This document shows positions 18,755-28,144 of a DNA stretch of 64,000 nucleotides, one piece after another. This DNA is from Vagococcus jeotgali (GTDB taxonomy: Bacteria; Bacillota; Bacilli; Lactobacillales; Vagococcaceae): NCBI RefSeq assembly GCF_035918315.1, contig NZ_CP142146.1, positions 682,001-746,000 of the forward strand. The letters are read 5' to 3'. A model generated the notes under the pieces. The model worked only from the letters and a program-made list of their open reading frames with translations. It was not told the origin of the DNA and ran no database searches. Made by a program: the position numbers and the translations under genes. Numbering within the stretch: position 1 is the first letter of the stretch; each line of letters starts with the position of its first letter.

Positions 18755-20230
18755 ATGAGTTTTTCAGATGTATACCAAGAGCATAAGTTATATATTGATG
18801 GCAAATGGACAGATGGTGCTGGAAATAACTTTTTAGACAGTTATTCCCCGGTTAATGGAGAAAAGATAGGGACTTTTGTAGATGCTGTTGATAAAGATGT
18901 CGATATGGCTGTTGAGGCAGCAACAAAAGCCTTACCTGAATGGCGAGATTGGTCTTTAGTAGATAGGAGTAATGTCTTATTAAAAATTGCTGATGTTATT
19001 GATGAGCACACGGAGTACTTAGCAAGAATTGAGTCTTTAGATAATGGAAAACCATTAAGAGAAACTAGGTCGATAGATGTTCCGTTAAGTGCTGATCATT
19101 TCAGATATTTTGCAGGAGTGATTCGTAGTGAGGAAGGATCAGCTCAGGCATTTGATAAAAACACGTTAAGTATCGTCTTACGTGAACCAATTGGAGTTGT
19201 TGGACAAATTATCCCGTGGAATTTCCCGCTATTAATGGGGGCATGGAAAATTGCTCCAGCACTAGCTGCAGGAAACACGATTGTGATTCATCCATCTTCG
19301 TCTACATCGCTAAGTTTATTAGAATTAACAAAACTAATTGGTCCACTGTTACCAAAAGGTGTACTAAATGTTATCACAGGAAAAGGATCTAAATCTGGTG
19401 ATTACATGCTTCAGCATGAAGGCTTTAATAAATTAGCCTTTACAGGTTCTACAGAAGTAGGTTATAAAGTAGCAAGAGCAGCTGCAGATAAATTAATTCC
19501 AGCAACTCTAGAGTTAGGTGGTAAGTCTGCTAATATTTTCTTTGACGATATGCCTTTTGATAGAGCAGTTGAAGGAGCTCAGTTAGGTATCTTATTTAAT
19601 CAAGGTCAAGTGTGTTGTGCAGGATCTAGAATATTTGTTCAAGAAGGAATCTATGACAAATTTGTTGGTGCCTTAAAAGAGAAATTTGAAGCTGTTGTTG
19701 TAGGTAACCCACTAGATAAAGACACACAAATGGGAGCTCAAGTTAACGAGCGACAAGTGGAAAAAATATTAGAGGCTGTTGAAGTTGGACGAAAAGAAGG
19801 GGCAACAATTTTAACTGGTGGTAAAAAGTTAGATGGTGAGCTAGAACGGGGCTGCTATATAGCGCCGACTCTTTTAACAGATGTGACAAACGATATGGAA
19901 GTAGCTCGTAAGGAGATATTTGGTCCTGTAGCCGTTGTTGTTAAATTTAAGACTATTGATGAAGTAATTAAATTAGCTAATGATTCTGATTACGGTCTTG
20001 GTGGTGGTGTTTGGACTGAAAATATAAACACCGCATTAAATGTGAGTCGTCAAATTGAAACTGGACGTATTTGGGTGAATACTTACAATCAAATTCCAGC
20101 TGGATCACCATTTGGTGGGTATAAAAAATCAGGTATTGGACGAGAAACTCATAAAGCTATTTTAGATTCATATAGCCAATTTAAAAATATTTATATTGAT
20201 ACAAGTGAAGCTGGATTTGGGTTATATTAA
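18755..20230 (+). CDS. NAD-dependent aldehyde dehydrogenase
   Basis: A 491-residue class 1/2-type aldehyde dehydrogenase. The NAD-binding region has IGVVGQIIPWNFPLLM and AFTGSTEVGY; the general base Glu is in LELGGKSANI and the nucleophilic Cys (about residues 287-288) in GQVCCAGSR; the C-terminus has the PFGGYKKSGIGRE motif. It oxidises aldehydes to acids in the cytosol; the substrate is not evident. ATG 18755 has AAAGGGG ten bases upstream; an extended frame from 18665 overlaps the preceding terminator and is not credible. It is monocistronic, inserted in what is usually the rpoE-pyrG-fba neighbourhood. Confidence 0.9.
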   Translation: MSFSDVYQEHKLYIDGKWTDGAGNNFLDSYSPVNGEKIGTFVDAVDKDVDMAVEAATKALPEWRDWSLVDRSNVLLKIADVIDEHTEYLARIESLDNGKPLRETRSIDVPLSADHFRYFAGVIRSEEGSAQAFDKNTLSIVLREPIGVVGQIIPWNFPLLMGAWKIAPALAAGNTIVIHPSSSTSLSLLELTKLIGPLLPKGVLNVITGKGSKSGDYMLQHEGFNKLAFTGSTEVGYKVARAAADKLIPATLELGGKSANIFFDDMPFDRAVEGAQLGILFNQGQVCCAGSRIFVQEGIYDKFVGALKEKFEAVVVGNPLDKDTQMGAQVNERQVEKILEAVEVGRKEGATILTGGKKLDGELERGCYIAPTLLTDVTNDMEVARKEIFGPVAVVVKFKTIDEVIKLANDSDYGLGGGVWTENINTALNVSRQIETGRIWVNTYNQIPAGSPFGGYKKSGIGRETHKAILDSYSQFKNIYIDTSEAGFGLY

Positions 20231-20274
20231 ATTCTTCTTTTTTAAAGGAAATTTTCTGAAAGTTTAGAAAAGAT

Positions 20275-20298
20275 TGTGATTACACTGGCATAATCACA
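20275..20298. promoter_or_regulatory. Inverted repeat upstream of fba
   Basis: TGTGATTA (20275-20282) is repeated inverted as TAATCACA (20291-20298) with an 8-base gap. No T-run follows, so it is more like an operator than a terminator. It stands about 80 bases before the fba start. The spacing (TGTGA-N14-TCACA) is not that of CRP/FNR sites. Confidence 0.35.
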
Positions 20299-20380
20299 GG
20301 AACAATGTTAAAATATTGTTGTTAGTTAACTGTCACACATAAGTAATTATGGTGACTATATAATTAGGAGGAATTTAATT

Positions 20381-21247
20381 ATGGCATTAGTATCAGCAGC
20401 AGATATGTTAAAAGAAGCTAGAGAAGGTCAATATGCAGTAGGTGCTTTTAATACAAATAACTTAGAGTGGACTCAAGCTATTTTAAAAGGCGCACAAGAA
20501 TCTAATTCTCCAGTAATGATTCAAACTTCTATGGGTGCAGCAAAATACATGGGTGGATACAAAGTTTGTTACGATATCGTGAAAGACTTAATCGATTCAA
20601 TGGGAATTACTGTACCAGTTGCACTACATTTAGATCATGGTGAATATGAAGATGCTCTAGAATGTATCGAAATTGGATATACTTCAGTTATGTTTGATGG
20701 ATCTCACTTACCATTTGAAGAAAACATTGAAAAAGCTAAAGAAGTTGTCGCTAAAGCTCATGCAAAAGGCGTTTCTGTTGAGTGTGAAGTTGGAAGTATT
20801 GGCGGAGAAGAAGACGGAATTATTGGTTCTGGTGAATTAGCAGATCCTGCAGAATGTAAAGCAATGTCAGATACTGGTATTGATTTCTTAGCAGCAGGTA
20901 TTGGTAACATTCATGGTTCTTATCCAGAAAACTGGACAGGCTTAAACTTTGAACGTTTAGCTGAAATTGGTGCTGTAATCGATGGCAAACCAATGGTATT
21001 ACATGGTGGATCAGGTATTCCTTTAGACCAAATTCAAAAAGCTATTGAATTAGGTGTTTCTAAAATTAATGTTAACACTGAATGTCAAGAAGTGTTTGCA
21101 GCAGTAACACGTAAATATATTGAAGAAGGAAAAGATTTAGAAGGTAAAGGTTTTGACCCTCGTAAAATCTTAGCTCCTGGAACTCAAGCAATCACTGAGT
21201 TAGTTAAACAACGTATTGAGTGGTTTGGTTCTAAAGATAAAGCTTAA
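20381..21247 (+). CDS. fba: Fructose-bisphosphate aldolase, class II
   Basis: A 288-residue zinc-dependent aldolase that cleaves fructose-1,6-bisphosphate in glycolysis. Family marks are AVGAFNTNNLEW near the N-terminus, HLDHGEYEDALEC with metal-binding His, VEVGSIGGEEDG-type Glu-rich loop, and LHGGSGIP. Length matches the short class IIB enzymes of Firmicutes. A strong RBS (AGGAGG) precedes ATG 20381 and a strong terminator follows. Codon usage is that of a highly expressed gene. Confidence 0.96.
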   Translation: MALVSAADMLKEAREGQYAVGAFNTNNLEWTQAILKGAQESNSPVMIQTSMGAAKYMGGYKVCYDIVKDLIDSMGITVPVALHLDHGEYEDALECIEIGYTSVMFDGSHLPFEENIEKAKEVVAKAHAKGVSVECEVGSIGGEEDGIIGSGELADPAECKAMSDTGIDFLAAGIGNIHGSYPENWTGLNFERLAEIGAVIDGKPMVLHGGSGIPLDQIQKAIELGVSKINVNTECQEVFAAVTRKYIEEGKDLEGKGFDPRKILAPGTQAITELVKQRIEWFGSKDKA

Positions 21248-21255
21248 TAACTATT

Positions 21256-21292
21256 AAAAAAAGCAATTGATTTTTTAATCAATTGCTTTTTT
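21256..21292 (+). terminator. Strong intrinsic terminator of fba
   Basis: A 16-bp perfect stem with an A-run on the left and T-run on the right, so it may act in both directions. Confidence 0.92.
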
Positions 21293-21335
21293 ACTTTCAA
21301 GAAACTATCAATGTCTTTTTTTAATGCCCATCTTA

Positions 21336-21400
21336 TGATAGAATACAATAAGTTAATAGAATAATCGATTAGACAGCTGCTTAATTTAAGCGGCTTTTTT
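21336..21400 (+). promoter_or_regulatory. murA leader: extended -10 promoter plus terminator-like hairpin
   Basis: TGATAGAAT (21336-21344) is an extended -10. About 30 bases downstream a hairpin (AGCTGCTTAA at 21375 onward pairing with TTAAGCGGCT) is followed by six T, still 30 bases before the murA start. A terminator between promoter and gene suggests attenuation or a short leader RNA. Confidence 0.5.
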
Positions 21401-21429
21401 CAAGAATAAAGTGAGGAAATCAATTAAAT

Positions 21430-22707
21430 ATGAAAAAATTAGTGGTAAATGGTGGAAAAAAATTAAAGGGAACAGTAACTATTAGTGGAGCTAAAAATAG
21501 TGCTGTAGCATTAATCCCAGCAGCCATTTTGGCTGACTCTCCTGTTGTTTTAGAAGGTGTACCAGATATTCAAGATGTTCACTCACTAAAAGAGATTTTA
21601 GAGATAATGGGTGTTCAGGTAACTTTTGAGAATAATCGTATGGTGATTGATCCAACTAACATGGTATCTATTCCAATGCCAAGTGGAAAAATCAATAGTT
21701 TAAGAGCATCTTATTATTTTATGGGCGCATTATTGGGTAAGTTTGGTGAGGCTGTTGTTGGTCTTCCAGGCGGTTGTTATTTAGGGCCTCGTCCTATTGA
21801 TTTACACGTTAAAGGATTTGAGTCATTAGGTGCAACAGTCAAGACAGAACACGGGGCTACTTATTTAGATTCTCCAAATGGGTTAAAAGGTACTAGAATC
21901 TATATGGACATGGTTTCAATCGGAGCAACGATTAACGTGATGTTAGCGGCTGTTAAAGCTGAAGGACGTACAGTGATTGAAAATGCTGCAAGAGAACCTG
22001 AAATTATTGATGTAGCAACACTGTTGAATAACATGGGAGCTAAAATTCGTGGTGCTGGTACAAATGAAATTCGAATTGATGGTGTAAAAGAATTAAAAGG
22101 TTGTCGTCATTCAATGATTCCTGACCGTATTGAGGCTGGTACTTATCTGTCTCTTGCTGCAGCATATGGCGATGGCGTTGTCGTTCAAAACGTGATTCAT
22201 GAGCATCTAGAGAGCTTTATTTCTAAATTGGAAGAGATGGGTGTTCCTATGACAATCACAGAAGATAGCATCATCGTTGAGCCTACCAATGATTTGAAAC
22301 CAATTAATGTAACAACTGTACCTTATCCAGGGTTTGCAACCGACCTACAACAACCATTAACACCACTATTGTTACGTGCCAATGGACAAAGTATGGTAAC
22401 AGATACTATTTATGAAGCGCGTGTCAATCATATTCCAGAGCTTGCTCGTATGGGTGCTGATGCTACTGTTGAAGGGAAAATGATTGTCATTAATGGTCAT
22501 AATGACATTAAACTCTCAGGAACAGAAGTGACAGCTAGTGATTTAAGAGCTGGAGCTTGTCTTGTGATTGCTGGTATTATGGCAGATGGGACGACAAAGA
22601 TTTCAAATGTTGAAAACATTTTACGTGGTTATGATAATATTATTGAAAAGCTAACAGGTCTTGGTGCTGATATTTACATGGAAGAAGATATAGACAAAGA
22701 GGGATAG
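21430..22707 (+). CDS. murA: UDP-N-acetylglucosamine 1-carboxyvinyltransferase (MurA/MurZ)
   Basis: A 425-residue enzyme that adds enolpyruvate to UDP-GlcNAc, the first committed step of peptidoglycan synthesis and the target of fosfomycin. The active-site Cys is residue 116 in [13 protein letters not shown]; the usual residue after Cys is Asp, here Tyr. Lys22 region [10 protein letters not shown] and the C-terminal [12 protein letters not shown] are present. Firmicutes carry two paralogues; the position before rho identifies this as the MurZ/MurA2 copy. It is four bases upstream of rho and probably cotranscribed. Confidence 0.94.
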   Translation: MKKLVVNGGKKLKGTVTISGAKNSAVALIPAAILADSPVVLEGVPDIQDVHSLKEILEIMGVQVTFENNRMVIDPTNMVSIPMPSGKINSLRASYYFMGALLGKFGEAVVGLPGGCYLGPRPIDLHVKGFESLGATVKTEHGATYLDSPNGLKGTRIYMDMVSIGATINVMLAAVKAEGRTVIENAAREPEIIDVATLLNNMGAKIRGAGTNEIRIDGVKELKGCRHSMIPDRIEAGTYLSLAAAYGDGVVVQNVIHEHLESFISKLEEMGVPMTITEDSIIVEPTNDLKPINVTTVPYPGFATDLQQPLTPLLLRANGQSMVTDTIYEARVNHIPELARMGADATVEGKMIVINGHNDIKLSGTEVTASDLRAGACLVIAGIMADGTTKISNVENILRGYDNIIEKLTGLGADIYMEEDIDKEG

Positions 22708-22710
22708 AAA

Positions 22711-23982
22711 ATGCGTGATTACCTAACAATGGGCGAACTTGAACAAAAAACCCTAAAAGAGATCTACACTTATGCAAAGGATTTTAAAATTCCATATTAT
22801 AGCCAAATGAATAAAAAAGAACTATCTTTAGCCGTTATTCGTGCTCAAGCTGAAAAACAAGGATTTTTTATGGTAGAAGGTGTATTAGATATTGTCTCAA
22901 GTGATGGGTATGGTTTTTTAAGACCAATTAACTATACTTCTAGTAAGGAAGATATTTATATCTCATCTTCTCAAATTAGACGTTTTGGCCTTAGAAATGG
23001 TGACAAAGTGGCCGGAAAAGCTCGTCCACCAAAAGAGTCTGAACGCTATTATGGTTTAATGCATGTTGAGACAGTGAATGGTAAGAATCCAGAAGATGCA
23101 AAAGAGCGTCCTCATTTTCCAGCACTAACGGCTCTTTATCCTGATAAACAGCTCGTTCTTGAGACAACACAAAAAGAACTATCTACTCGTATGATAGATG
23201 TTTTTTCTCCAGTTGGTTTTGGTCAGCGTGGGTTAATTGTTGCTCCACCAAAAGCGGGTAAAACAAGTATTATAAAAGATATTGCAAATGGCATTGCAAC
23301 GAATCATCCTGATGCTGAATTAATTGTTTTACTCATTGATGAACGTCCAGAAGAAGTTACTGATATTGAGAGAAGCGTCAAGGGAGATGTTGTGTCTTCT
23401 ACTTTCGATCAAAAACCAGAAAATCATACACGTGTCGCTGAGCTTGTTTTAGATAGAGCTTTGCGTTTAGTAGAAGATAAGCGTGATGTGATTATTTTAA
23501 TGGATAGTATTACCCGTCTTGCTAGAGCTTATAACTTAGTGATTCCTCCAAGTGGTAGAACACTAAGCGGAGGAATTGACCCTGCTGCCTTTTACAAACC
23601 TAAACGATTCTTTGGTGCCGCAAGAAATATTGAAGAAGGTGGAAGTTTAACGATTTTAGCAACGGCTTTAGTTGATACGGGAAGCCGGATGGATGATATT
23701 ATTTACGAAGAATTTAAAGGAACAGGTAATATGGAGCTTCATTTATCTCGCGAATTATCCGAAAGGCGAGTATTTCCTGCGATTGATATTAAGCGCTCAG
23801 GTACAAGGCGTGAAGAGCTCTTGATGTCACCAAAACATTTAGAAGAGATTTGGAAATTAAGACGTAATATGAAGGGCGATTCGATAAATTCAACGAATCA
23901 ATTGTTAACCTTTATGAAAAAAACAAAAAACAATGCCGAGTTTTTTGAATCATTTAAAGATGTTTCATTTTCTAAAAAATGA
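22711..23982 (+). CDS. rho: Transcription termination factor Rho
   Basis: A 423-residue hexameric RNA helicase. The N-terminal Rho_N helix bundle (about residues 1-45), an RNA-binding cold-shock-like domain ([17 protein letters not shown]) and the ATPase core with Walker [10 protein letters not shown] (about 175), Walker [15 protein letters not shown] and the Q-loop/R-loop segment [20 protein letters not shown] are all in order. It terminates unstructured transcripts and limits antisense transcription. It lies three bases after murA. Confidence 0.96.
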   Translation: MRDYLTMGELEQKTLKEIYTYAKDFKIPYYSQMNKKELSLAVIRAQAEKQGFFMVEGVLDIVSSDGYGFLRPINYTSSKEDIYISSSQIRRFGLRNGDKVAGKARPPKESERYYGLMHVETVNGKNPEDAKERPHFPALTALYPDKQLVLETTQKELSTRMIDVFSPVGFGQRGLIVAPPKAGKTSIIKDIANGIATNHPDAELIVLLIDERPEEVTDIERSVKGDVVSSTFDQKPENHTRVAELVLDRALRLVEDKRDVIILMDSITRLARAYNLVIPPSGRTLSGGIDPAAFYKPKRFFGAARNIEEGGSLTILATALVDTGSRMDDIIYEEFKGTGNMELHLSRELSERRVFPAIDIKRSGTRREELLMSPKHLEEIWKLRRNMKGDSINSTNQLLTFMKKTKNNAEFFESFKDVSFSKK

Positions 23983-23983
23983 T

Positions 23984-24012
23984 TTGCTAAATGAATAGTA
24001 ACATGTTAATAT
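23984..24012 (+). promoter_or_regulatory. Promoter of rpmE2
   Basis: TTGCTA, a 17-base spacer and TAATAT fit a sigma-A promoter immediately after rho; about 60 bases of leader precede the L31 gene. Coordinates are accurate to a base or two. Confidence 0.55.
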
Positions 24013-24072
24013 AGTACCGTTATTAAATAACTCTGTCTCAGCAAATGATTCAGGGCGAAGGAGAGAAAATTA

Positions 24073-24336
24073 ATGAAACAAGACATTCATCCAAATTACC
24101 AACCAGTAGTATTCATGGACACTCAAACAGGGTTCAAATTCTTATCTGGTTCAACAAAAACATCTGAAGAAACAGTTGTATGGGAAGATGGCAACACTTA
24201 CCCAGTAATCCGTGTAGAGGTTACATCTGATTCTCACCCGTTCTATACTGGACGTCAAAAATTTACACAAGCAGACGGACGTGTGGATCGTTTCAACAAA
24301 AAATACGGTCTCAAAGACGAAAACGCTGCAGAGTAA
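24073..24336 (+). CDS. rpmE2: 50S ribosomal protein L31 type B
   Basis: An 87-residue large-subunit protein. It is the zinc-free C-minus type: none of the Cys of zinc-binding L31 is present. Marks are [29 protein letters not shown], the SSHPFYTG-like [13 protein letters not shown] and [10 protein letters not shown]. In zinc-limited Bacillus the type B protein replaces type A; in Lactobacillales it is often the only L31. It follows rho as in relatives, with own promoter and terminator. Confidence 0.95.
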   Translation: MKQDIHPNYQPVVFMDTQTGFKFLSGSTKTSEETVVWEDGNTYPVIRVEVTSDSHPFYTGRQKFTQADGRVDRFNKKYGLKDENAAE

Positions 24337-24373
24337 TCAGCAGTCGTTTCCAATTTTTTATGCCAATATTTAT

Positions 24374-24405
24374 AGAGGTTATCCATTTTGGATATCCTCT
24401 TTTTT
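24374..24405 (+). terminator. Intrinsic terminator of rpmE2
   Basis: AGAGG-TATCC pairs with GGATA-CCTCT with a T-run after it. The roughly 215 bases that follow (to 24620) hold no feature I can support beyond AGGAGG at about 24563. Confidence 0.85.
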
Positions 24406-24620
24406 GTTTTAAATAAGTGTAAGTGATTGTGAAATTCAAATGATTGTAGAGGGATAAAATAGATGTAATGTCTATGATAAAAAAGTGTATAAAGCTAGAA
24501 ATGCTGTTAAATAAGGAATTGAAATTATTTTCTAATGGTATTTATTGATATTATGACAGACTTTAGGAGGAATAATATACCAAGAAATGATAGATTACGA
24601 GGGAAAGAAGGTGAAGGCAG

Positions 24621-25227
24621 ATGATAATAAGTCACATGCTAAAAGCGAAAAGGAAAGAATATCAATTAACACAAGAGCAGCTAGCAGAAAAAATATATGT
24701 ATCTAATAAAACGATTTCAAATTGGGAAACAGGAAAAACCAAACCAGATATTGAAAGTCTTATACTCCTAGCTAAGTTATTTGACCTATCTCTAGATAAT
24801 TTATTATTGGAGGGATCAGATATGGTGAAAAGTATGGATAAAGATATTAAGAAGGGTAGAAATTTAAAGAAAATTCTTGCATTGGTGATATTACCTTTGA
24901 TCATCATTATTATTTGTTTGTCATGGGTAACTTACAAAGGTAGTCATAAGACTATTGTGCCGTTATCTGACATTTCAAATATTGAAATGTCAGATAACGG
25001 CACAATTAACTGGGACAACTAAAATAACTGGTGAGATATCCATAGGTAAATTTGAGTCTATTGATTTTGTTGATGCTGTGGTGGAAAATAATGTTTTATA
25101 TTTAATGATTTATAAAGAACCAAAATTAATATCCAAAAAATCAGCTTTTACCATTGATTTGAATGATGAATTTAAAAATCGTAACACTACTATAGCTGAT
25201 ATAAATGAAGTAGTATTCACTTATTGA
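24621..25227 (+). pseudogene. Frameshifted XRE-family regulator with membrane anchor
   Basis: The first frame (24621-25022) encodes an N-terminal HTH_3 domain (LTQEQLAEKIYVSNKTISNWETGKTKPD), a linker and one transmembrane helix (about residues 94-114), then stops. The next frame (to 25227) continues with TTKITGEISIGKFESIDFVD and a beta-rich C-terminus, which reads as the missing extracellular part. A one-base loss just before the TAA at about 25020 explains this; the join lies directly after a 24-bp perfect hairpin. The intact protein would be a membrane-bound repressor-like protein of about 200 residues. Function unknown. Confidence 0.7.
24955..25005. repeat. Perfect 24-bp inverted repeat inside the broken XRE gene
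   Basis: The arm at 24955-24978 is repeated without mismatch in inverted orientation at 24982-25005, with a 3-base loop (ATA). It lies within the coding region and encodes VPLSDISNIEMSDNGT in frame. The right arm, rather than a terminator, is followed by the frameshift. No T-run follows. Confidence 0.9.
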
Positions 25228-25302
25228 GATACAACATTACTAAATGGGTATGATAAAAGGCAGTTGACAGAAGACTTCCCACGAAAAGAGATATGGAAAA
25301 GA

Positions 25303-25340
25303 TAAAACAATAAGAGTCTGACTTTTGATCAGTCTCTTAT
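25303..25340. terminator. Bidirectional terminator split by IS256 copy C
   Basis: AAAACAATAAGAG (from 25304) and CTGA pair with TCAG and CTCTTAT; the rest of the right arm, TGTTTTTTT, is found only after the IS at 26871 onward. Removing copy C and one octamer restores a long perfect stem with A and T runs at its ends. It served the XRE gene on one strand and the small membrane-protein gene on the other. Confidence 0.75.
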
Positions 25341-26862
25341 GGGTTTGTCAAGTTAAGTGTGTAAATTCCTTAAAAATAAAAATAGAAACTCAATTTGACA
25401 ATGAGTCGTCCTGTGATAATCTCTAGGAATAAGAGGGTATTTTTAATAAACCTCTTGTCCCGATAAAAAATCGCAGGACGAGAGACTCGTTGTCAAATTT
25501 TATATGTCTCACTTATTTTGATTAGTAACGATTATATTTTTCGACACGTTTTGAAAAAGAGTCGTTGACCGTTAATTGGTTAAGCACCATAGCCCAATTA
25601 TGAACATGCCCACCTTCCCATTTACTTTGAAGTTCTTTCACTCGAAGATATAATAGCTTAAGAAGGGCATTCTCATTAGGGAAAGCTCCTTTTTTAGTTA
25701 CCTTGCGGAAACTAGAGTGAACACTTTCTACAGCATTTGTCGTGTACATTATTTTTCGAATAGCTGAGCCGTAATCAAATAATTGTTCGACATGGTGGAA
25801 ATTTCTTTTCCAAACATCAATAGCTCCAGGATAGACTGCCCACTTTGTTTGAAAGGTATCAAAAGCTGTTTGAGCCGCTTTTAAAGAGGAGGCACTGTAA
25901 AAAGACTTCATATCCTTACAAACCTCTTTATAACTTTTACTTGGCACATAACGAAGGGCATTTCTAACTAAATGGACCAGACAACGTTGAACGACAACAC
26001 CTGGGAAAATAGCTTTGGCTCCATTTTCAAGCCCTGATACACCATCCATTGAAATAAACAAAATATCTTCAACGCCACGCTCTTTAATCTCATCAAAAAT
26101 CTGCATCCATCTATTTTTCGATTCTGTTTGATTTAGCCAAAGACCTAGAATTTCTTTATTTCCTTTTAAATCATAACCAAGAATTGTATACACCGCACAT
26201 TCTTTCACTTCATAATTTTCTCTTAGAGTGACATACATACAATCGACAAACAAGAAGGCATAGCATTTGGCCAGAGGTCTGATTTGCCATTCCTCAAGTT
26301 CTGGTAATATTTGATCTGTGATATCCGACACCATATCATGAGAAATAGTAAAACCATAAATATCTTCAATTGTCGAGGCAATATCTCGTTGACTCATGCC
26401 TTTGGCATACATAGAAAGAACTTTTCCTTCAATACTTGAAACGTCTCTGCTTCTTTTAGGAATAATTTCTGGCTCAAAAGAAGCGTCTCTATCTCTAGGA
26501 ACCTGAATGTCTAATTCACCAAAACTTGTTTTTAATTTTTTATTTCCATATCCATTCCGTCTGTTTTGAGTTTCTTTTTCTTGTCTTGACTGATTCTCAT
26601 AACCTAAATGATTATCTAATTCTCCACGAAGCATTGCTTCAAACATCGGTCCAAAAATATCTTTTAGGGCTTCTTGCATGTCTTCAACCGATTCTGGTTG
26701 ATAGGCATCAATAATTGATTGAGCTAACTTCGCTGATTTTTGATCTTTTTTCTTTTTTGTCATGACTTACCACTCCTTTAATCTATTGTAAAAAAAGAAA
26801 AACCGCGAAGCAACCCACTACCTAGGATGGTAGGTTACTTACACGGTTTATATTACACTCTC
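25341..26862 (-). mobile_element. IS256-family element, copy C (1522 bp)
   Basis: Complete copy flanked by a perfect 8-bp target duplication TCTCTTAT at 25333-25340 and 26863-26870. It sits in the right arm of a terminator hairpin. Confidence 0.95.
25522..26763 (-). CDS. IS256-family transposase, copy C
   Basis: Intact 413-residue DDE transposase, one residue different from copies A and B (Ile instead of Val at position 37). All catalytic motifs are present. Confidence 0.95.
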   Translation of the reverse strand: MTKKKKDQKSAKLAQSIIDAYQPESVEDMQEALKDIFGPMFEAMLRGELDNHLGYENQSRQEKETQNRRNGYGNKKLKTSFGELDIQVPRDRDASFEPEIIPKRSRDVSSIEGKVLSMYAKGMSQRDIASTIEDIYGFTISHDMVSDITDQILPELEEWQIRPLAKCYAFLFVDCMYVTLRENYEVKECAVYTILGYDLKGNKEILGLWLNQTESKNRWMQIFDEIKERGVEDILFISMDGVSGLENGAKAIFPGVVVQRCLVHLVRNALRYVPSKSYKEVCKDMKSFYSASSLKAAQTAFDTFQTKWAVYPGAIDVWKRNFHHVEQLFDYGSAIRKIMYTTNAVESVHSSFRKVTKKGAFPNENALLKLLYLRVKELQSKWEGGHVHNWAMVLNQLTVNDSFSKRVEKYNRY

Positions 26863-26903
26863 TCTCTTATTGTTTTTTTACTCTTTATAAATTTTTTATA
26901 GTT

Positions 26904-28144
26904 TCTAAATTGCAACATTAAGTTAGCCACTCTGGTAAAAATATCTAAATATCAGTGTTATTTTATTGAACCCCTTACTTACCAACATGTTTTGATCTTA
27001 AGATTTTGAATTTCTTCTAAAAACAATGTTGCTGGTTGTCTATAGTTTAAAATTTTACGCGGCAAAAGATTAACTTTTTCAGTAGCCAGTTGTATGAACT
27101 GCTTTGAGTAGTGACAGATAGGCGTTCCTTTCGGAACAAATTGTCGTAATAAACCATTATGTCTTTCGTTTGTTCCTCGTTCCCAAGATGAATAAGGGTG
27201 AGCAAAGTAGATATCAGTCATTTGTTGCAGAGTATCATCAAGTGAGCTAAATTCACTGCCATTATCAGCAGTAATCGATTGAAATATGCTACTAAATCGG
27301 GCTCTTCCAAACTCATATTTTAACTGTTTAATAGCGTAACTAACTGACTCTTCAGTATGATCATCTAGAACAACAGTGATCATATAGCGAGTTTTTCTTT
27401 CAACAAGTGTAAGTAGAGCATTATCATCTTTAGATTTTGAACCAATGACACTATCTATTTCCCAATGACCAAACTCTTTTCTAGAATCAATTCTGCTAGG
27501 GCGTTCATCAATTGACTTTCCAAGAGCTTTTTTATGCTTATGACTTCTTTTCTTTTTAGGTGATAATCTGACTTTCATCTTGAGGTGATGATTTCTGACC
27601 GGTAAAAATCCTTTATCAATATAATTATAAAGTGTCTTAGTAGAAACAAGAGGTTTATCCCAAGTCCCTAAAGACTTGATAAAACCAACAATTGCATCTG
27701 GTGACCAATTAAAGTCTATCATTTGTTTACAGGCATAATTAATAAAATCAACAGCACTAACTAGCTTAGATTTCGAACCACAGCGTTTCCTGTTTTCTAT
27801 GTATTTAGCTTGCCCCGTATCAGCAAAATAGAGTTGTTTAGGTTTCTTATTTTCTTTGATTTGCGTGGTCGTTCCTCGTTTAAGCTCATTACTTATTGTT
27901 TGATGGTGTCGGCCTAATCGTCTACCAATTTCTCTATTAGAGTCTCCCATATTATGCCAAACTTCAATAAGCTGCCTTTCCTTTAAGGAAAGATGTTTAT
28001 AACTAGATGTCTTTGTGTTATTCTTAATTTTCACCATGATAAAAATTCCTTTCGTTGTTGGGTAGTTACTTCAATGATACACGAATTTTTACCATGGTGT
28101 TTTTTTATTATTTTAGAGTGGCTAACTTGATTTTACAACTAAGC
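26904..28144 (-). mobile_element. IS30-family element, copy 1 (1241 bp)
   Basis: Ends are imperfect inverted repeats of about 29 bases sharing AAGTTAGCCACTCT. It is flanked by a 14-bp direct repeat, at 26890-26903 and 28145-28158 (AATTTTTTATAGTT). The insertion is inside a small membrane-protein gene. This copy is the most diverged of the four. Confidence 0.93.
26979..28037 (-). CDS. IS30-family transposase, copy 1
   Basis: A 352-residue transposase with an N-terminal HTH (LSLKERQLIEVWHNMGDSN, then GRRLGRHHQTISNELKRG) and a C-terminal integrase-type DDE domain: Asp in HWEIDSVIGS, Asp in SITADNGSEF and Glu in RGTNERHNGLL. The frame is intact. It differs from copies 2-4 at a few positions (for example SHKHKK instead of SRQHKK). 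Confidence 0.95.
   Translation of the reverse strand: MVKIKNNTKTSSYKHLSLKERQLIEVWHNMGDSNREIGRRLGRHHQTISNELKRGTTTQIKENKKPKQLYFADTGQAKYIENRKRCGSKSKLVSAVDFINYACKQMIDFNWSPDAIVGFIKSLGTWDKPLVSTKTLYNYIDKGFLPVRNHHLKMKVRLSPKKKRSHKHKKALGKSIDERPSRIDSRKEFGHWEIDSVIGSKSKDDNALLTLVERKTRYMITVVLDDHTEESVSYAIKQLKYEFGRARFSSIFQSITADNGSEFSSLDDTLQQMTDIYFAHPYSSWERGTNERHNGLLRQFVPKGTPICHYSKQFIQLATEKVNLLPRKILNYRQPATLFLEEIQNLKIKTCW

Noticed and set aside
20275-20298. CRP/FNR-type site upstream of fba
   Set aside because: The TGTGA and TCACA halves are 14 bases apart rather than six.
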